Assembly: GCA_964430935.1 (NCBI GenBank)
Contig: CAYSHK010000017.1
Span: 1 to 31,558, forward strand
Length of the DNA stretch: 31,558 nucleotides
From: Thermopetrobacter sp964430935
Lineage (GTDB): Bacteria > Pseudomonadota > Alphaproteobacteria > Rhizobiales > Aestuariivirgaceae
Direction of reading: 5' to 3'
The notes beneath the pieces are model-generated. The model ran no database searches and had not been told where the DNA came from. It saw nothing but the letters and a program-made list of their open reading frames with translations. Of the stretch, positions 1-7,686 are shown piece after piece; the stretch's first letter is position 1, and each line of letters starts with the position of its first letter. The position numbers and the translations under genes were made by a program.

Positions 1-1
1 C

Positions 2-187
2 CAGGAGGCGACGGGTATCGATCTCGCCACATTGCGGACACATATGACGGAGCGGGCCGTGCAGGTGGCCGTCCTCGACCATCTGCTGTCGGACGAAAGC
101 CTGCTGCTGATTTTCGCGCAGGACGAGGGGCTCGATCCGAACCTGCCGCGGCTGGCCCGCATACGGCTGAGCGGAGAGGATGTCTGA
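2..187 (+). CDS. DUF3572 family protein, C-terminal part
   Basis: The reading frame is open from base 2 to a TGA at 185-187 and gives about 61 C-terminal residues; the start lies outside the window. The pattern (a short acidic helix, then LDHLLSDESLLLIFAQDEGLDP near the end) resembles the small DUF3572 proteins of Alphaproteobacteria, usually about 90-100 residues, whose function is unknown. The stop codon shares bases with the next start codon (TGATG), so translation of the HAD hydrolase is probably coupled to it. The family call rests on recalled sequence pattern only. Confidence 0.6.
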   Translation, partial: QEATGIDLATLRTHMTERAVQVAVLDHLLSDESLLLIFAQDEGLDPNLPRLARIRLSGEDV

Positions 188-897
188 TGGACGATATCAC
201 GGCCCGCCGGATCGCATCTCTGGACTTGCGCCGGGACAGGCCGCTGGTCATCTGCGACGTGGACGAGGTGGTGCTGCATTTCGTGCGCGGTTTCGAGGCC
301 TTTCTCGGGGAGCGCGGAATGTGGCTGGACCCGCGCTCCTACGAGTTCGAAGGCAACGTACGTCGGAAGGAAACCGGAGAAGTCATTGAAAACGATGAGC
401 TTTTCCGCCTTCTTGGCGAGTTCTTCGCCGCACGCGTCGGTGAACTGGACGCCATAGAGGGGGCGGCGGAGGCACTGGAGAGGCTGGCGTCCGAGTGTGA
501 GATCGTGATGCTCACCAACCTGCCGCACGAACACTACGAAGAGCGGCGGGCGAACCTGCTGCGTCACGGCATGCCCTACCCTCTCGTCACCAACCGCGGT
601 CCGAAGGGCCCCGCGGTGCGGGCCATGGCGGCGGCTCGCGGTGAGCCCTGCGTGCTCGTGGACGACTATACGGATTTTCTGGAATCGGCGCGCAGTCACC
701 ATCCCGGAACGGCGCTCATACACTTCCTGCATGATCCACGCTTCGCGGCCCACGCACGTCCCGTCCGCAGCGAGCATGTCCGCGTGGACGGCTGGCGGGG
801 TGCGGAACGCGCCATCAGGAAGATGCTCGATTCCGCCATGACGGGAAACGTCGCCGCCGAAGATGGAAGCCGGGTTCCGATGGAGCGCAAGGGATGA
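187..897 (+). CDS. HAD-superfamily hydrolase
   Basis: A 236-residue cytosolic protein of the haloacid dehalogenase fold, most likely a phosphatase of unknown substrate. The four HAD motifs are visible: motif I DVDEV with the nucleophile D24 and acid/base D26; motif II T110 in MLTNLP; motif III K140 in GPKGPA; motif IV VLVDD with D159/D160 binding Mg2+. The stretch between motifs I and II is long enough for a helical cap. Its ATG overlaps the upstream stop (TGATG) and its stop overlaps the next start (ATGA at 894-897), placing it in a translationally coupled cluster with a DUF3572 protein and a ROK kinase. The family is clear; the substrate cannot be told from sequence. Confidence 0.82.
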   Translation: MDDITARRIASLDLRRDRPLVICDVDEVVLHFVRGFEAFLGERGMWLDPRSYEFEGNVRRKETGEVIENDELFRLLGEFFAARVGELDAIEGAAEALERLASECEIVMLTNLPHEHYEERRANLLRHGMPYPLVTNRGPKGPAVRAMAAARGEPCVLVDDYTDFLESARSHHPGTALIHFLHDPRFAAHARPVRSEHVRVDGWRGAERAIRKMLDSAMTGNVAAEDGSRVPMERKG

Positions 898-1838
898 ACG
901 ACGACCGCGCATTGCGAATCGGTGTGGACCTCGGGGGGACCAAGATCGCCGCCGTCGTTCTGGATGCGCAGGGGCGGGAGCATTTCGCCGGGCGCGTTCC
1001 GACGCCCAGGGGCGACTACGACTCCACGCTGGACGCGATCGCTTCCCTGGTGGCCGAAGCGGAACGCCAATGCGGCCTGCCGGAAGGGCGGACGCGGGTC
1101 GGAATCGGCATGCCCGGATCCGTCTCGCCCGTCACAGGCAGGGTGCAGAACGCCAATTCCGTGGTTCTGAACGGCAGGGCCTTCCGGGAGGACGTGGAGA
1201 GAACCCTGGGGCGGCGGGTCCGTCTGGCGAACGATGCCAACTGTCTTGCATTGTCCGAGGCCACGGACGGGGCGGCAGCCGGTGCGCGGACGGTGTTCGC
1301 GGTCATTCTGGGAACGGGATGCGGCGGCGGACTGGTGGTGGACGGCCGCATACTCTCCGGCCGCAACCGGGCCGCGGGCGAGTGGGGACACAATCCCCTG
1401 CCGTGGGCGCGTCCGGAGGAGACGCCCGGCCCTCTCTGCTGGTGCGGAAGGCGCGGATGTCTGGAGACGTGGATTTCCGGATCCGGTCTTGGGAGGGATT
1501 TCGAGGAAACGACCGGAAGAGCCCTGACCGGCGAGGAAATCGTCGCCGCCGCGGAGGCGGGGGATGCGACCGCGCGCGAAGCTCTGGAGAGACATGCGGA
1601 CAGACTGGCCCGCGGGCTGGCGCATGTCGTGAACATCTTCGATCCGGAGGTGATCGTGCTGGGTGGCGGCCTTTCCGCGCTGGAACATCTCTACCGCACG
1701 GTACCGGCGATCATGGAACGGTACATCTTCGCCGATGCGCCGCGGATCGATCTGCGCCCCCCGGTGCATGGCGATGCCTCGGGCGTGCGTGGTGCGGCGC
1801 GCCTGTGGGACATCGAGGACGATGACTGGACCATCTGA
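894..1838 (+). CDS. ROK-family sugar kinase (fructokinase-like)
   Basis: A 314-residue cytosolic kinase of the ROK family, expected to phosphorylate a free hexose such as fructose, glucose or N-acetylglucosamine with ATP. Visible signs are the ATP-binding DLGGTK motif at 12-17, the catalytic aspartate D114 in NDAN, the glycine-rich second phosphate motif ILGTGCGGG at 138-146, and the ROK zinc site made by H166 and C182, C184 and C189 (CWCGRRGC). Length is normal for the family. The start overlaps the HAD stop by four bases, and the 3' end overlaps dinB by 17 bases. The pairing with a HAD phosphatase could mean a shared sugar-phosphate role, but that is inference. Close alternatives are Mak-type fructokinase and NagK. 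Confidence 0.85.
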   Translation: MNDDRALRIGVDLGGTKIAAVVLDAQGREHFAGRVPTPRGDYDSTLDAIASLVAEAERQCGLPEGRTRVGIGMPGSVSPVTGRVQNANSVVLNGRAFREDVERTLGRRVRLANDANCLALSEATDGAAAGARTVFAVILGTGCGGGLVVDGRILSGRNRAAGEWGHNPLPWARPEETPGPLCWCGRRGCLETWISGSGLGRDFEETTGRALTGEEIVAAAEAGDATAREALERHADRLARGLAHVVNIFDPEVIVLGGGLSALEHLYRTVPAIMERYIFADAPRIDLRPPVHGDASGVRGAARLWDIEDDDWTI

Positions 1839-3123
1839 CGTCTGGCGCGGCGCGGTGGGATTCTGCCGGGACTGCGATTCGCCCGTCCGGGAGGATGCCT
1901 CGCGGTGTCGGAACTGCGGTTCGCCGCGACTGGTGCACGCTCCGGAGCTGTTCGATCTCCGCATGGCGCATGTCGATTGCGACGCATTCTTCGCCAGCAT
2001 CGAGAAGCGGGACCGGCCGGAACTGCGCGACCGGCCGGTCGTCGTGGGAGGTGGCCGGCGGGGAGTGGTGGCCGCCGCCTGCTACATCGCCCGCACCTGG
2101 GGCATACGTTCGGCGATGCCCGTGGCCCATGCGCGCCGCCTGTGTCCGGAGCTGGTCGTGATCCCGCCGGACAAGGAGCGGTATTCCCGCGAGGGGCGGA
2201 GGATCAGGGAGATCATGCAGCGGTTCACGCCGCTGGTGGAGCCGATTTCCGTGGACGAGGCCTTTCTGGATCTCGCGGGCACGGAACGCCTGCATGGAGC
2301 GCCGCCCGCCGTGGTGCTGGCCCGGCTGGCCAGGATGGTCGAGAGCGAGACGGGGCTCACCATCTCCATCGGCCTCTCGTACAACAAGTTCCTTGCGAAG
2401 ATGGCGTCGGACCTGGACAAGCCGCGCGGGTTCTCCGTCATTCCGAAGGCGGAGGCACGGGCCTTTCTGGATTCGCTCCGGGTGAGCGAGCTGTGGGGCG
2501 TGGGACCGGCGTCGGCCAGGGCGCTGGAGCGGCACGGAATCCGGACCGTCCGGCAGCTTGCGCGGCGGGACAGGGACTGGCTGGTCGCCCGTTTCGGCAG
2601 GCTGGGCGCGCATCTGCACGATCTGGCGCGGGGGCACGATCCCCGGCCGGTCTCCCCCGAACACGAGACGAAATCCGTTTCCGCGGAGACGACCTTCGAG
2701 GAGGACATCGGCTCCCTGCCCGAACTGGAGGGGATTCTCTGGAGGATGGCCCGCAAGGTGATGAAGAGGGCCATGGAGAAGGGACTGGCCGGGCATGTGG
2801 TGACGGTGAAGCTGCGCCGCGCCGATTTCACCGCGCACACGGCCTCCACGCGGCTGGACGAGCCGACGCTTCTGGCGGGGCGGATCTTCCGCGCCGCGCG
2901 CCCCCTGCTGCGGCGGCTGCATGACGGCACCCCGTGCCGTCTCGTGGGGGTCGGCATTTCGCAGCTCGTGGAGGCGGACGAAAGGCTTCTCACCTCGTCC
3001 CTGGACGAACGCACGGCGCGGGAGGCGAAGGCGGAACTGGCGGCGGAGCGCCTGCGCAGGAAGTTCGGCGACGGTGCCGTTGATCTGGGAGCGGGGCTGG
3101 TCGGCCGCGCGCGCCGGGAGTGA
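1822..3123 (+). CDS. dinB: DNA polymerase IV with N-terminal zinc ribbon
   Basis: A 433-residue Y-family translesion polymerase that inserts opposite damaged bases and extends distorted primer ends, with low fidelity. Palm carboxylates are D52 in HVDCDAFF and D145/E146 in SVDEAF; the fingers motif CYIARTWGIRSAMP, the helix-hairpin-helix thumb near residues 215-250 and the little-finger domain to the C-terminus follow. An N-terminal extension carries C15, C18, C29 and C32, a Cys4 zinc ribbon known in many alphaproteobacterial Pol IV proteins. The chosen ATG lies inside the end of the ROK gene; a start further upstream in frame would have no homologous sequence. No alphaproteobacterial LexA box (GTTC-N7-GTTC) is visible just upstream, so SOS control, if any, would act at the head of the cluster. 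Confidence 0.93.
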   Translation: MTGPSDVWRGAVGFCRDCDSPVREDASRCRNCGSPRLVHAPELFDLRMAHVDCDAFFASIEKRDRPELRDRPVVVGGGRRGVVAAACYIARTWGIRSAMPVAHARRLCPELVVIPPDKERYSREGRRIREIMQRFTPLVEPISVDEAFLDLAGTERLHGAPPAVVLARLARMVESETGLTISIGLSYNKFLAKMASDLDKPRGFSVIPKAEARAFLDSLRVSELWGVGPASARALERHGIRTVRQLARRDRDWLVARFGRLGAHLHDLARGHDPRPVSPEHETKSVSAETTFEEDIGSLPELEGILWRMARKVMKRAMEKGLAGHVVTVKLRRADFTAHTASTRLDEPTLLAGRIFRAARPLLRRLHDGTPCRLVGVGISQLVEADERLLTSSLDERTAREAKAELAAERLRRKFGDGAVDLGAGLVGRARRE

Positions 3124-3132
3124 GGTTCCGCG

Positions 3133-4032
3133 TCACCGGCAGGGTATCTCGCGGTGTCCGAGCTTCAGTTTCACGAGTTTTCCCTTCAGAGTGAAATCCT
3201 TGTAGCGGAGCACCGGATCGGCGAGGACTCCGTTTTCATGGAGGATGAAGGAAATCTCGTATTCCGGCAGCCCAAAATCCTTTTTCACTCTTTCCTTCCC
3301 GTCGTCGGCCGCCGGATAGTAGGCCATGGATACGGGCCATGCCCGCAGACCGGCGAGCAGGCGCGCGGGTGCCTTCTCCGTGGTACGGACGGAGCCTGAT
3401 GCTCCCGGCTTGCGGTCCCTCCCGGGCGCGGCCGTCGCGATCTCGTCGCCGATGACGACGGAGACGAGCCGTGCGCGACCGTTCTCGAAGCCCTCGTAGA
3501 CATGGAACCGCAGGATCCTGCCGCCTTTCATGGCCGTGGCGATGATGCGCCGCGTCGCCTGGGTGGGAAAGAGCGTGCCGGCCGGAAGGGTCGTCGTCCG
3601 TTCCACGGGTTTCGAGAAGGAGACCTTGATCTCGCCCTGCGGTCCGCCTTCCCGCCGGGCCATGAGCCGGCTCTCCCGCGTCTTCACACCGTTGACGAAC
3701 CGCGACGAGGCGAAGCGGTAGACCATGCCGTCGGAGGATTCCCAGCTGGTGTTGCGCGAATCGATCATGCGATGGCCGCGACGACGGAAGAAGTAGTCGT
3801 TCACCATGCGGGTCTCGTTCGTCCAGCCGGAGCAGCCGCCGCCGCTCATGGACAGGGCGATGCGCCCGCGGACGCTGACCAGGCCGGATCTGTGCGTCGC
3901 CTCGCCGAGTTCGAGATCGTAGACGGCCGTCTGCTCGCTCAGGCGGACCGCCGCGCCGGCGGCCTGCGTGGAAGGGCCGCCTGCGCCGAAGGCCGCGAGA
4001 ATCAGGACTGGCACGAATTGTCTGGTCTGCAT
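3133..4032 (-). CDS. EipB-like periplasmic envelope-integrity protein (DUF1849)
   Basis: A 299-residue exported protein. The first 25 or so residues form a signal peptide (QTRQ, hydrophobic VPVLILAAFGAG, cleavage near TQA-AG). The rest matches the EipB/DUF1849 family of Alphaproteobacteria, a periplasmic beta-spiral protein needed for cell-envelope integrity in Brucella. The family's hallmarks are seen: AVYDLELG near the start, GGGCSGWT, the SWESSDG motif, and the two conserved cysteines C67 and C298, which in EipB form a disulfide joining the N- and C-termini. The gene is convergent with dinB (9 bases between stops) and divergent from the dehydrogenase at 4146. Family assignment is firm; the role is taken from the Brucella protein. 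Confidence 0.85.
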   Translation of the reverse strand: MQTRQFVPVLILAAFGAGGPSTQAAGAAVRLSEQTAVYDLELGEATHRSGLVSVRGRIALSMSGGGCSGWTNETRMVNDYFFRRRGHRMIDSRNTSWESSDGMVYRFASSRFVNGVKTRESRLMARREGGPQGEIKVSFSKPVERTTTLPAGTLFPTQATRRIIATAMKGGRILRFHVYEGFENGRARLVSVVIGDEIATAAPGRDRKPGASGSVRTTEKAPARLLAGLRAWPVSMAYYPAADDGKERVKKDFGLPEYEISFILHENGVLADPVLRYKDFTLKGKLVKLKLGHREIPCR

Positions 4033-4094
4033 TGGATCTTGATCCCCGGACGCCGGAATGGTTCAAACGTTCGCGGTTGCAATCGCGACATGCG

Positions 4095-4114
4095 TTCCGT
4101 GGCCGGCCACGGAA
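4095..4114. repeat. 20-bp perfect palindrome in a divergent intergenic region
   Basis: The sequence TTCCGTGGCCGGCCACGGAA is its own reverse complement. Beyond it, 4092-4093 pair with 4116-4117 across one mismatch. It lies between the divergent eipB-like gene (start 4032) and the dehydrogenase (start 4146), 32 bases before the dehydrogenase ATG. A second small inverted repeat (TCGCG at 4071, CGCGA at 4084) lies beside it. Position and symmetry suit a dimeric repressor operator; no cognate regulator is encoded nearby. Confidence 0.4.
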
Positions 4115-4145
4115 TGCGGACGCCAGAATAAGGGTGCGTTCCGAC

Positions 4146-5114
4146 ATGACAAGCCAAAAGCCGGTCATTCTCGTCACGAGGAAACTTCCGGAGGATGTGG
4201 AGAGGAGACTCGGGGAGCTGTTCGACGTGCGTCCGAACATCGACGACGTGCAGATGACCACCGGCGAGATACTGTCGGCCGCGCGGGATTGCGACGGACT
4301 GCTTGTCACGCCGACGGACCGGATCGGTGCGGACCTGATCGCCGCGCTGCCCGACCGCGTCAGGATCATCGCCACCTTCTCCGTGGGCTACGACCACATC
4401 GATCTCGACGCCGCGCGGGCGCGGGGGATCACCGTCACCCATACGCCGGAGGTGCTGACGGAGGCGACGGCGGACATCGCCATGCTGCTGCTTCTGGGCG
4501 CGGCGCGCGGCGCGCACTGGGGCATGAGGATGATACGGGAGGCGACCTGGGGCGCCTGGGCGCCCACCCATCCCCTGGGTCACGACGTGGGCGGCAGGAG
4601 GCTGGGCATCTTCGGCATGGGACGCATCGGAAGGGCCGTGGCGAAGCGCGCGCGGACCTTCGGGCTGGAGATCCACTATCACAAGCGCCGGCGTCTGTCG
4701 CCCGGAGAGGAGGAAGGCGCCGTCTATCACGGGACGCTGGAGGACATGCTGCCGGTCAGCGACTTTCTGCTGATCGCCTGCGCCTCCACCCCGGAGACGC
4801 GCCGCCGCATCAACCGGGACACTCTTTCCCTGCTTCCGCGCGGCGCCATACTGGTCAACATCGCGCGCGGCGACATCGTCGACGACGACGCCCTGATCGA
4901 GGCGCTGCGTTCCGGTCGGCTCGCCGCGGCCGGGCTGGACGTGTTCAACAACGAGCCGGACATGGATCCGCGATACCGCGAACTGGAGAACCTCTTCGCC
5001 CTGCCCCATCTCGGATCGGCGACGCCGGACACCCGCCGGGCGATGGGAATGCGCGCGGTGGACAATCTCGAAGCCTTCTTCGCCGGGGACCGCCCCCGCG
5101 ACGCCCTCACCTGA
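4146..5114 (+). CDS. D-2-hydroxyacid dehydrogenase (glyoxylate/hydroxypyruvate reductase-like)
   Basis: A 322-residue NAD(P)H-dependent dehydrogenase that reduces 2-oxoacids such as glyoxylate or hydroxypyruvate to D-2-hydroxyacids in the cytosol. The split substrate-binding domain brackets a Rossmann domain with the dinucleotide loop GIFGMGRIG near residue 155. The catalytic triad is visible: Arg near 240 in NIARGDIVDD, Glu near 269 in FNNEP, and His near 287 in LPHLGSAT. The ATG at 4146 gives MTSQKPVILVTRKLP, matching the usual family start; the frame is open 38 codons further upstream, but those residues do not look like the family. RidA and GDPD follow on the same strand. Substrate preference cannot be read from sequence. 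Confidence 0.87.
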   Translation: MTSQKPVILVTRKLPEDVERRLGELFDVRPNIDDVQMTTGEILSAARDCDGLLVTPTDRIGADLIAALPDRVRIIATFSVGYDHIDLDAARARGITVTHTPEVLTEATADIAMLLLLGAARGAHWGMRMIREATWGAWAPTHPLGHDVGGRRLGIFGMGRIGRAVAKRARTFGLEIHYHKRRRLSPGEEEGAVYHGTLEDMLPVSDFLLIACASTPETRRRINRDTLSLLPRGAILVNIARGDIVDDDALIEALRSGRLAAAGLDVFNNEPDMDPRYRELENLFALPHLGSATPDTRRAMGMRAVDNLEAFFAGDRPRDALT

Positions 5115-5139
5115 ACCAATGAACGGGAGACATGGAACC

Positions 5140-5604
5140 ATGGGCAGAATCAGCGAGCGCCTTTCGCGGATCGGCATCGTGCTGCCGCCCGCCGCGGCAC
5201 CGGTCGCGAACTACGTCGGCTGGGTGATGAGCGGCAATCTGATCTTCACCGCCGGGCAGCTGCCGATGGTGGACGGCGAGCCGAGCTGCACGGGGCGGGC
5301 CGGAGAGGCGGTGTCCATCGGGGAGGCGGCCGCGGCCGCGCGGATCTGCGCCATCAACGCCATCGCCCAGGCTTCCGCCGCTCTGGACGGCGACCTGGAC
5401 CGGATCGTGCGCGTGGTGAAACTCACCGGGTTCGTCAACTCGGGACCGGATTTCACCGGGCACCCCGCCGTACTCAACGGAGCCTCCGACCTCATGGTCG
5501 AGGTGTTCGGGGAGGCGGGCCGCCATGCCCGTTCGGCCGTCGGCGTCTCCTCCCTGCCGCTCGACGCCACCGTCGAGCTCGAAGCCGTGTTCGAGATCCG
5601 CTGA
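5140..5604 (+). CDS. RidA/YjgF-family protein
   Basis: A 154-residue member of the RidA (YjgF/YER057c/UK114) superfamily. RidA proteins are trimers that hydrolyse reactive enamine/imine intermediates; this longer alphaproteobacterial subgroup has not been assigned a fixed substrate. The conserved region near the C-terminus, with ARSAVGVSSLPLDATVELEA, includes the arginine that binds the substrate carboxylate in active family members. The ATG at 5140 is preferred because GGGAGA lies 9 bases before it; an in-frame ATG at 5119 has no ribosome binding site. The stop overlaps the next start (TGATG at 5602-5606). The RidA-GDPD neighbourhood recurs in Alphaproteobacteria as far as I recall. Confidence 0.85.
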   Translation: MGRISERLSRIGIVLPPAAAPVANYVGWVMSGNLIFTAGQLPMVDGEPSCTGRAGEAVSIGEAAAAARICAINAIAQASAALDGDLDRIVRVVKLTGFVNSGPDFTGHPAVLNGASDLMVEVFGEAGRHARSAVGVSSLPLDATVELEAVFEIR

Positions 5605-6392
5605 TGGCTTGCAGGGTCGTCGGCAACCCCGACCGGCTGGGCTTTCTCGTGGAGCGCCCCTTCGCGCACCGCGGACTGCACGATCCGGACGCGGGCGTCG
5701 TGGAGAACACGGCGGAGGCCTTTCTTGCGGCCATCGGGGCGGGATACGGCATAGAGTGCGATGTCGTGCTCGCCGGCGACGGCGAGGCGGTGGTCTTCCA
5801 CGACGACCGGCTGGAGCGGCTCACGACCGGTACCGGGCGCACGGATTCCCGATCCGTCGCCGAGCTGAAGGACATTCCCTTCAGGCAGGAGGGCGCGACG
5901 GGCTTCCTGACGCTTCCCGAGCTCGCCGGGCTGGTGGATGGAAGAACCCCCCTTCTGGTGGAGATGAAGAGCTACTGGAACGGCGACGTGCGCCTCGCCG
6001 AGAGAACCGTGGCGCATCTGCGCGACTATCCGGGACCCCTGGCCGTCATGAGCTTCGATCCGGTGCTGCTGGCGCACGTGCGGCGTCTGGCCCCGGAGAT
6101 GGTGGTGGGACTCACGGCCTGTCCGTTCACGCATGCCTTCTGGCGTGGCACGCTGCCGACGCCGCTGAGGATCTCCCTGCAGATGCTGGATCATCTGGAA
6201 TCGACGCGGCCGGAGTTCATTTCCTTCGACGCCGACGCCCTGCCCGCCTGGCAGACGACCCTCTTCCGCCGCGCGGGCCTGCCTGTCCTCTGCTGGACCG
6301 TCGGAGACGCGGATACGGCGCGCCGCGTGCGCGGCTACGCGGACGAAATAACCTTCGAGGGCTTTCTTCCGCCGGCCGGCCCTTGCGCGTGA
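5604..6392 (+). CDS. Glycerophosphodiester phosphodiesterase
   Basis: A 262-residue GDPD-family TIM barrel that hydrolyses glycerophosphodiesters to sn-glycerol 3-phosphate and an alcohol, as in UgpQ-type recycling of deacylated phospholipids. Catalytic and metal residues are all visible: H22/R23 in AHRGLHD, E35/N36 in ENT, E51 and D53 in ECDV, and H66/D67 in FHDD; EMKSYW near 118 supplies the later glutamate. No signal peptide is seen, so it acts in the cytosol. Its ATG overlaps the RidA stop, so the two are probably translated together. The 126-base gap downstream carries a promoter for the HIT gene. Confidence 0.9.
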   Translation: MACRVVGNPDRLGFLVERPFAHRGLHDPDAGVVENTAEAFLAAIGAGYGIECDVVLAGDGEAVVFHDDRLERLTTGTGRTDSRSVAELKDIPFRQEGATGFLTLPELAGLVDGRTPLLVEMKSYWNGDVRLAERTVAHLRDYPGPLAVMSFDPVLLAHVRRLAPEMVVGLTACPFTHAFWRGTLPTPLRISLQMLDHLESTRPEFISFDADALPAWQTTLFRRAGLPVLCWTVGDADTARRVRGYADEITFEGFLPPAGPCA

Positions 6393-6435
6393 GACGGACC
6401 GGCGGCCGGAAAGGGGCTTTTCCGCCCCCGACGAG

Positions 6436-6464
6436 TTGAAGGTTCGTTCCGATTCCTCTAGCAT
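6436..6464 (+). promoter_or_regulatory. Candidate sigma-70-type promoter for the HIT gene
   Basis: TTGAAG at 6436-6441 and TAGCAT at 6459-6464 are separated by exactly 17 bases. It lies 55 bases before the HIT ATG and inside the intergenic gap. It matches the general housekeeping consensus, but no transcript data support it. Confidence 0.4.
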
Positions 6465-6518
6465 CCTGCAGGTTCGGGCCTCCGGAAGACATCCAGGACC
6501 AGCAGCAAGGAGCAGATC

Positions 6519-6977
6519 ATGCCGACCTACGATCCGGACAATGTCTTTGCGAAGATCCTCAAGGGCGAGATGCCGGCCCACAAGGTCTACGAGGACGAGC
6601 ACACGATGGCCTTCATGGACATCATGCCGAGGGTCGAAGGGCACACCCTGGTCATCCCCAAGAACGGATCGCGCAATCTGCTCGATATCGGGAACGAGGA
6701 CCTCTGCCACCTGATGAGGACGGTGGCGAAGATCGCGCGGGCCGTGAAGAAGGCCTTCGGCGCCGACGGTGTCCTGATCCAGCAGTTCAACGAACCCGCG
6801 GCCGGCCAGGTGATCTTCCACACCCATTTCCATGTCCTGCCCCGCAGGGAGGGCGAGCCCCTGAAGCCGCATACGGGCGAAATGGCGGATTCCGAGGATC
6901 TCGCCGCCGCGGCGGAAAAGATCCGGAAGGCGCTCGAAGAGATGGGCGAGAGCGAATCCGTCCCGGAGGGGGACTGA
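6519..6977 (+). CDS. HIT-family nucleotide hydrolase/transferase
   Basis: A 152-residue histidine-triad protein, probably an Hint-like enzyme cleaving AMP-linked phosphoramidates or related adenylated nucleotides in the cytosol. The diagnostic triad HTHFHV has H101, H103 and H105, with the middle-region N91 and the N-terminal FAKILKGEMPAHKVYED pattern typical of bacterial Hint proteins. The C-terminal 30 residues form a predicted acidic helix beyond the core fold. AAGGAG at 6507-6512 sits 6 bases before the ATG. The gene appears to be monocistronic, with its own promoter; a GC-rich imperfect inverted repeat lies around 6989-7024 after the stop. Family is certain, physiological substrate is not. 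Confidence 0.9.
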   Translation: MPTYDPDNVFAKILKGEMPAHKVYEDEHTMAFMDIMPRVEGHTLVIPKNGSRNLLDIGNEDLCHLMRTVAKIARAVKKAFGADGVLIQQFNEPAAGQVIFHTHFHVLPRREGEPLKPHTGEMADSEDLAAAAEKIRKALEEMGESESVPEGD

Positions 6978-7109
6978 GAGGAGGAAGGCCCGCGACCGGA
7001 CCACGGTTCCGGACCGGGACGCGGAATGCGGCCGTCCGGGCATGGATGGTGACGGCGTGGGTGATCCCGGGAGGCATGCCCGCCGTTCCGGACGGAAGGC
7101 GGAGTGGGT

Positions 7110-7127
7110 GGCGGCTTGCCGGCCGCC
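7110..7127 (-). terminator. Stem-loop just after the small membrane gene
   Basis: GGCGGC at 7110-7115 and GCCGCC at 7122-7127 are perfect inverted arms around a 6-base loop, one base past the stop codon of the minus-strand small gene at 7129. There is no T-run after it on the minus strand, so it may only protect the 3' end or assist factor-dependent termination. Confidence 0.25.
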
Positions 7128-7128
7128 G

Positions 7129-7263
7129 TCAGCCTTCGTTGTCCTCGGTGTTCCAGGAAAGAGCCATGAGTTCTTCGTGCTCGTTGAGCGCCTTGCGGAG
7201 CACGAATGCATGAAGGGCGAACACCAGCACGATGGCGGCGGCGAAAACCGTGAAAAGGAACAT
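7129..7263 (-). CDS. 44-residue putative membrane protein
   Basis: A short frame runs from ATG at 7263 to TGA at 7129, with GAGAGGG placed 6 bases before the ATG. The product starts MFLFTVFAAAIVLVFALHAF, a single hydrophobic helix of about 17-20 residues at the very N-terminus, and continues with a charged tail (VLRKALNEHEELMALSW, then TEDNEG). This is the layout of a small bitopic membrane protein or assembly factor. I recognise no family. It lies 87 bases after azlD on the same strand, so it could be the last gene of that operon, or use its own promoter near 7312-7340. Good ribosome binding site and sensible protein layout make it likely real. Confidence 0.5.
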   Translation of the reverse strand: MFLFTVFAAAIVLVFALHAFVLRKALNEHEELMALSWNTEDNEG

Positions 7264-7311
7264 GACTGACCCTCTCAATCGTATGCCTACTGACGAACAG
7301 TTTCACGCTAG

Positions 7312-7340
7312 AGGGTAAACAGGCGCTTAATTTGCCCCAA
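7312..7340 (-). promoter_or_regulatory. Weak candidate promoter for the small membrane gene
   Basis: Read on the minus strand, TTGGGG (7335-7340) and TACCCT (7312-7317) are 17 bases apart and precede the ATG at 7263 by about 50 bases. The -10 matches only three consensus positions. The short inverted repeat TTGCC/GGCAA (7332-7349) overlaps the -35 element. Confidence 0.2.
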
Positions 7341-7350
7341 TCGTGGCAAT

Positions 7351-7686
7351 TCAGGGGAAAAATTGTTGCAACAGGAGAAAGGCGACGACCGCGGCTCCGA
7401 CGCCGGGTTCGATGCGTCTGCCGGTTATTCGCCAGACGAGCACACCCGCGGCGATGGCTCCGAGGCGCGCGGGCATGGCGGTGTGGGCGAGAAGCCCGGA
7501 CGGCGTGAACAGCATGCGGGCGACGAGCGCGGCGACGAGGGCCGTCGCCACGGCGCGCACCCATGTCAGGGCGGCGCCCCGCGGGTCGATGCGGCTGACG
7601 AGCAGAACGCCGAGCAGACGCCACACGTAGGTGACGAGGGCGCCGGCGAGCACCATGGGGATCCACGTCGCGGAAGAGACCGTCAT
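7351..7686 (-). CDS. azlD: AzlD-family branched-chain amino acid exporter subunit
   Basis: A 111-residue membrane protein with about four hydrophobic segments (roughly residues 7-30, 43-60, 68-88 and 93-110). AzlD is the small partner of AzlC in the LIV-E family, which exports branched-chain amino acids; in other bacteria the pair is BrnFE/AzlCD. The start overlaps the azlC stop by four bases (7683-7686), as expected for subunits made in equal amounts. The N-terminal segment WIPMVLAGALVTYVWRLLGV is typical. Substrate is inferred from the family. Confidence 0.8.
   Translation of the reverse strand: MTVSSATWIPMVLAGALVTYVWRLLGVLLVSRIDPRGAALTWVRAVATALVAALVARMLFTPSGLLAHTAMPARLGAIAAGVLVWRITGRRIEPGVGAAVVAFLLLQQFFP

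Noticed and set aside
6978..7128. Possible gene between the HIT gene and the small membrane ORF
   Set aside because: Only short frames without ribosome binding sites, in a stretch full of small GC-rich inverted repeats.
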